Shown here one piece after another: positions 13,389 to 15,182 of a stretch of DNA of 15,182 nt. The notes under the pieces were generated by a model. The model had not been told where the DNA came from. It saw only the letters and a program-made list of their open reading frames with translations, and searched no databases. Every line of letters starts with the position of its first letter. Within the stretch, counting starts at the first letter, position 1. Made by a program: the position numbers and the translations under genes. This DNA is from Dehalococcoidia bacterium (GTDB lineage: Bacteria > Chloroflexota > Dehalococcoidia > Lucifugimonadales > SHYF01): positions 1-15,182 of the forward strand of contig SHYF01000021.1 in assembly GCA_009692985.1 (NCBI GenBank). Direction: 5' to 3'.

Positions 13389-15182
13389 CTATGAACTCTT
13401 CAGCCATACGCGGTCAAACCGGTAGGCGCCGGCCGAGCCCCAGGAAGTCATTCCCACGGTGTAGCCTCCCAGGTTTTTCCACCAAAAGGTTACACCGTTA
13501 CTCTGGGTGAAGGGCGCGTAGGCCACGTCCTGCAAGACAATGATGTCCTGGGCCTTGAAGAATAGCTCCTTCTTCTTGGCAAAGTCGTTCTCCTGAATCA
13601 TTTGTAGGAAGAGCTTGTCTATTTCCGGGTTGCTGTAGCCAGTGTTGTTGCGGGCTCCGCCCGTGATGAACTGCTGGCCAATCATCTCGTCTGGGTCAAA
13701 AGTTGACTGACAGAGCACGTACAGCTGGAAGAGGTAGTCTACTTTAGCCATGCGCTCCTGCTGCTCAGGCCCGGACACCAGGTCTAAGGTAGAGGTGACA
13801 CCAATCTGCTTCAGCGCCTGCTGGAAAGGCTCGTGGGCGGCGTGGTAGTCGAATGCGAGAATGGGAGTGCGGACCATCTGCTTGACCTGCAAACCGCCGG
13901 CATACCCGGCGTCAGCCATGAGCTTCTTGGCCGCCTCGATCTCCTGCTGCTTCTTGGCGCCGGTGCCCCACCCAGGAATCACGTCCCACACTTTCTCTGG
14001 GGGTAATGCATAAGGCATTCCAGGTGTGTAGCCCAAGACGGATACATAGCCATACGGGCCGTTCATTACCTTGTCCAGGGCCTTGCGGTCAGCAAGCAGG
14101 TTGAAGGCCTTGCGGACGCGGACGTCATTAAATGGCGGCTTGGCAGCGTTGTACCAGATGCCCTGGGGCCCGCAGCCACCCAGGATGGATTTGCGGTTTA
14201 GCTTTCCTTCGGTAGCCATCTGCTCCAGGGTGGGCATGAAACCCTGGAAATTGCTTTCCCTCAGGCCCTGGAAGTACCTGACCTTCCCAGTCAGGAACAG
14301 TGCGTTGCGGCTATTGGCATCAGCTACCGTTTTCATCTCTATCCTGTCCAGGTAAGGCTGTCCGGGCTTGAAGTAGCTGGGGTTCCGGTCCATGATGTAG
14401 GCCGAGCCGCTGATGGCCTGGGTGAGCAAGAAGGGCCCGGATCCCTGGGGCTTCGACTGAAGGTCAGCCCGGGCAGTCCCCTTGGGGTAAATCACGCTGG
14501 CTCCAATGCCCAGCAGCTTGTTCTGGAGCGTGGTGGGCCGGAACAGGTTGATGCGCACCTCGTACTTGCTGGGGGCATCAACCTTATCTATGAACTCTTT
14601 GATTAGGCCACCGCGGGGAGAGATGATGCCGTCAACGTACCCCATCTGAAGCTCCAGGGAGTACTTCACATCCTCAGCGGTAAGCTCCCTGCCATCGTGG
14701 AACTTCGCTCCCTTGATTAGGTCGAAAACCCACGTTTTGCCACTGTTCTCCACGCGCCAGCCGGTGCACATCTCGCACTCTATCTTGTCGTCCTCGTAGT
14801 TGGCCAGAAGGTTGCTGTACAGCTTGGCGTTCCACTCATAGTAGCCCAGGGAGTTGGTCAGCAGCATAGCGTCAAAGGACTCTGGATAGCCTCCGGGAGC
14901 AATCAGCAGAGTTCCCCCGCGCTTGGGCTGCTCGCCAGGTGTGGAAGTAGGCGTTGGCACAGCCACGGAGGTTGGCGTTGGCGCAGCCGCGGGCCCTGGG
15001 CGGGTGGGTGTGGCGGTGGCCGCAGGCCCTGCTATGGCGGTCGCGGTTGGAGTCGCGGCAGGAGACTTAGTAGCCGCGGGTGTGGGCGTAGGCTCTTCGC
15101 CAGGACCGCAGGCCAAGAAGAAGGCCAGAAGTGGGATGATGAGGAAAGCAGCCATCAGGGACTGCCAAGGGCGGTGTAGACC
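13389..15182 (-). CDS. Extracellular substrate-binding lipoprotein of an ABC importer (SBP family 5); start outside window
   Basis: Solute-binding protein of the oligopeptide/dipeptide/nickel (SBP_bac_5) family; 588 residues from ATG 15155. A signal peptide ends in a lipobox FLAC (13-16 from that ATG), so it is lipid-anchored at Cys16. A Thr/Pro/Ala-rich linker (17-77) follows; its DNA contains an imperfect 24-bp tandem repeat (14950-14968 and 14974-14992). The folded domain starts at RGGTLLIAP (79-87), and TWVFDLIKGAKFHDGRELTA is the typical SBP_5 core. The ATG at 15155 has no Shine-Dalgarno and gives a signal peptide with no positive charge. The frame stays open to the window edge (HRPWQSL just before it), so the true start is probably beyond 15182. 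First gene of the importer operon. Long PT linkers of this kind are common in Chloroflexota. Confidence 0.93.
   Translation of the reverse strand, partial: GLHRPWQSLMAAFLIIPLLAFFLACGPGEEPTPTPAATKSPAATPTATAIAGPAATATPTRPGPAAAPTPTSVAVPTPTSTPGEQPKRGGTLLIAPGGYPESFDAMLLTNSLGYYEWNAKLYSNLLANYEDDKIECEMCTGWRVENSGKTWVFDLIKGAKFHDGRELTAEDVKYSLELQMGYVDGIISPRGGLIKEFIDKVDAPSKYEVRINLFRPTTLQNKLLGIGASVIYPKGTARADLQSKPQGSGPFLLTQAISGSAYIMDRNPSYFKPGQPYLDRIEMKTVADANSRNALFLTGKVRYFQGLRESNFQGFMPTLEQMATEGKLNRKSILGGCGPQGIWYNAAKPPFNDVRVRKAFNLLADRKALDKVMNGPYGYVSVLGYTPGMPYALPPEKVWDVIPGWGTGAKKQQEIEAAKKLMADAGYAGGLQVKQMVRTPILAFDYHAAHEPFQQALKQIGVTSTLDLVSGPEQQERMAKVDYLFQLYVLCQSTFDPDEMIGQQFITGGARNNTGYSNPEIDKLFLQMIQENDFAKKKELFFKAQDIIVLQDVAYAPFTQSNGVTFWWKNLGGYTVGMTSWGSAGAYRFDRVWLKSS

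Overview
The window looks like chromosomal DNA of an uncultured bacterium, most likely a Chloroflexota (Dehalococcoidia-like) lineage. This is inference. It rests on the rplI-dnaB-dnaD-like-dnaC-like replication block, a HemQ-type haem protein, a substrate-binding lipoprotein with a long Thr/Pro/Ala linker, and fairly high GC (about 60% in one 60-base line of dnaB counted by hand). No rRNA, tRNA or CRISPR array was seen.

Layout. (1) Positions 1-3187, minus strand: a tightly overlapping replication/translation cluster, read from right to left as ribosomal protein L9, replicative helicase DnaB, a DnaD-domain primosome protein and a DnaC/IstB-type helicase-loader ATPase that runs off the left edge. 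(2) 3188-3608: an intergenic region with a probable rplI promoter, a perfect 12-bp palindrome and an unusual cassette of three back-to-back hairpins. The cassette ends at the ribosome binding site of an 88-residue protein of unknown function (plus strand). (3) 3906-6648: ftsH (minus) and a HemQ/chlorite-dismutase-family gene (plus), divergently transcribed.

(4) 6702-11259 is an accessory zone bounded by gene wreckage. On its left is a decayed 3' end of a DppC-type permease gene, then a 90-residue unknown protein and a stretch with no clear gene. The middle holds a divergent trio: an FAD/NADH ferredoxin-reductase-type enzyme (minus), then a metallo-beta-lactamase-fold hydrolase and a Rieske ferredoxin (plus). 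Two hand-counted lines of the hydrolase gene give 47-50% GC, lower than the flanking housekeeping genes. On the right, the Rieske gene runs directly into a 5'-truncated STAND-ATPase/TPR regulator. That in turn abuts, tail to tail, a stub of only about 30 codons of a thiamine-dependent dehydrogenase E1-alpha gene that still has its promoter and ribosome binding site.

(5) 11403-15182, minus strand: a peptide/nickel-type ABC importer operon of substrate-binding lipoprotein, DppB permease and DppC permease. No ATPase genes follow.

How the genes work together: the left block is housekeeping (replication initiation and elongation, ribosome, membrane proteolysis, haem synthesis). The reductase and the Rieske ferredoxin could form an NADH-to-Rieske electron-transfer chain for an oxygenase or other partner not encoded here. 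The decayed dppC end and the intact importer show that this transporter family has more than one copy in the genome. The most interesting parts are the triple-hairpin cassette and the accessory island flanked by truncated genes.
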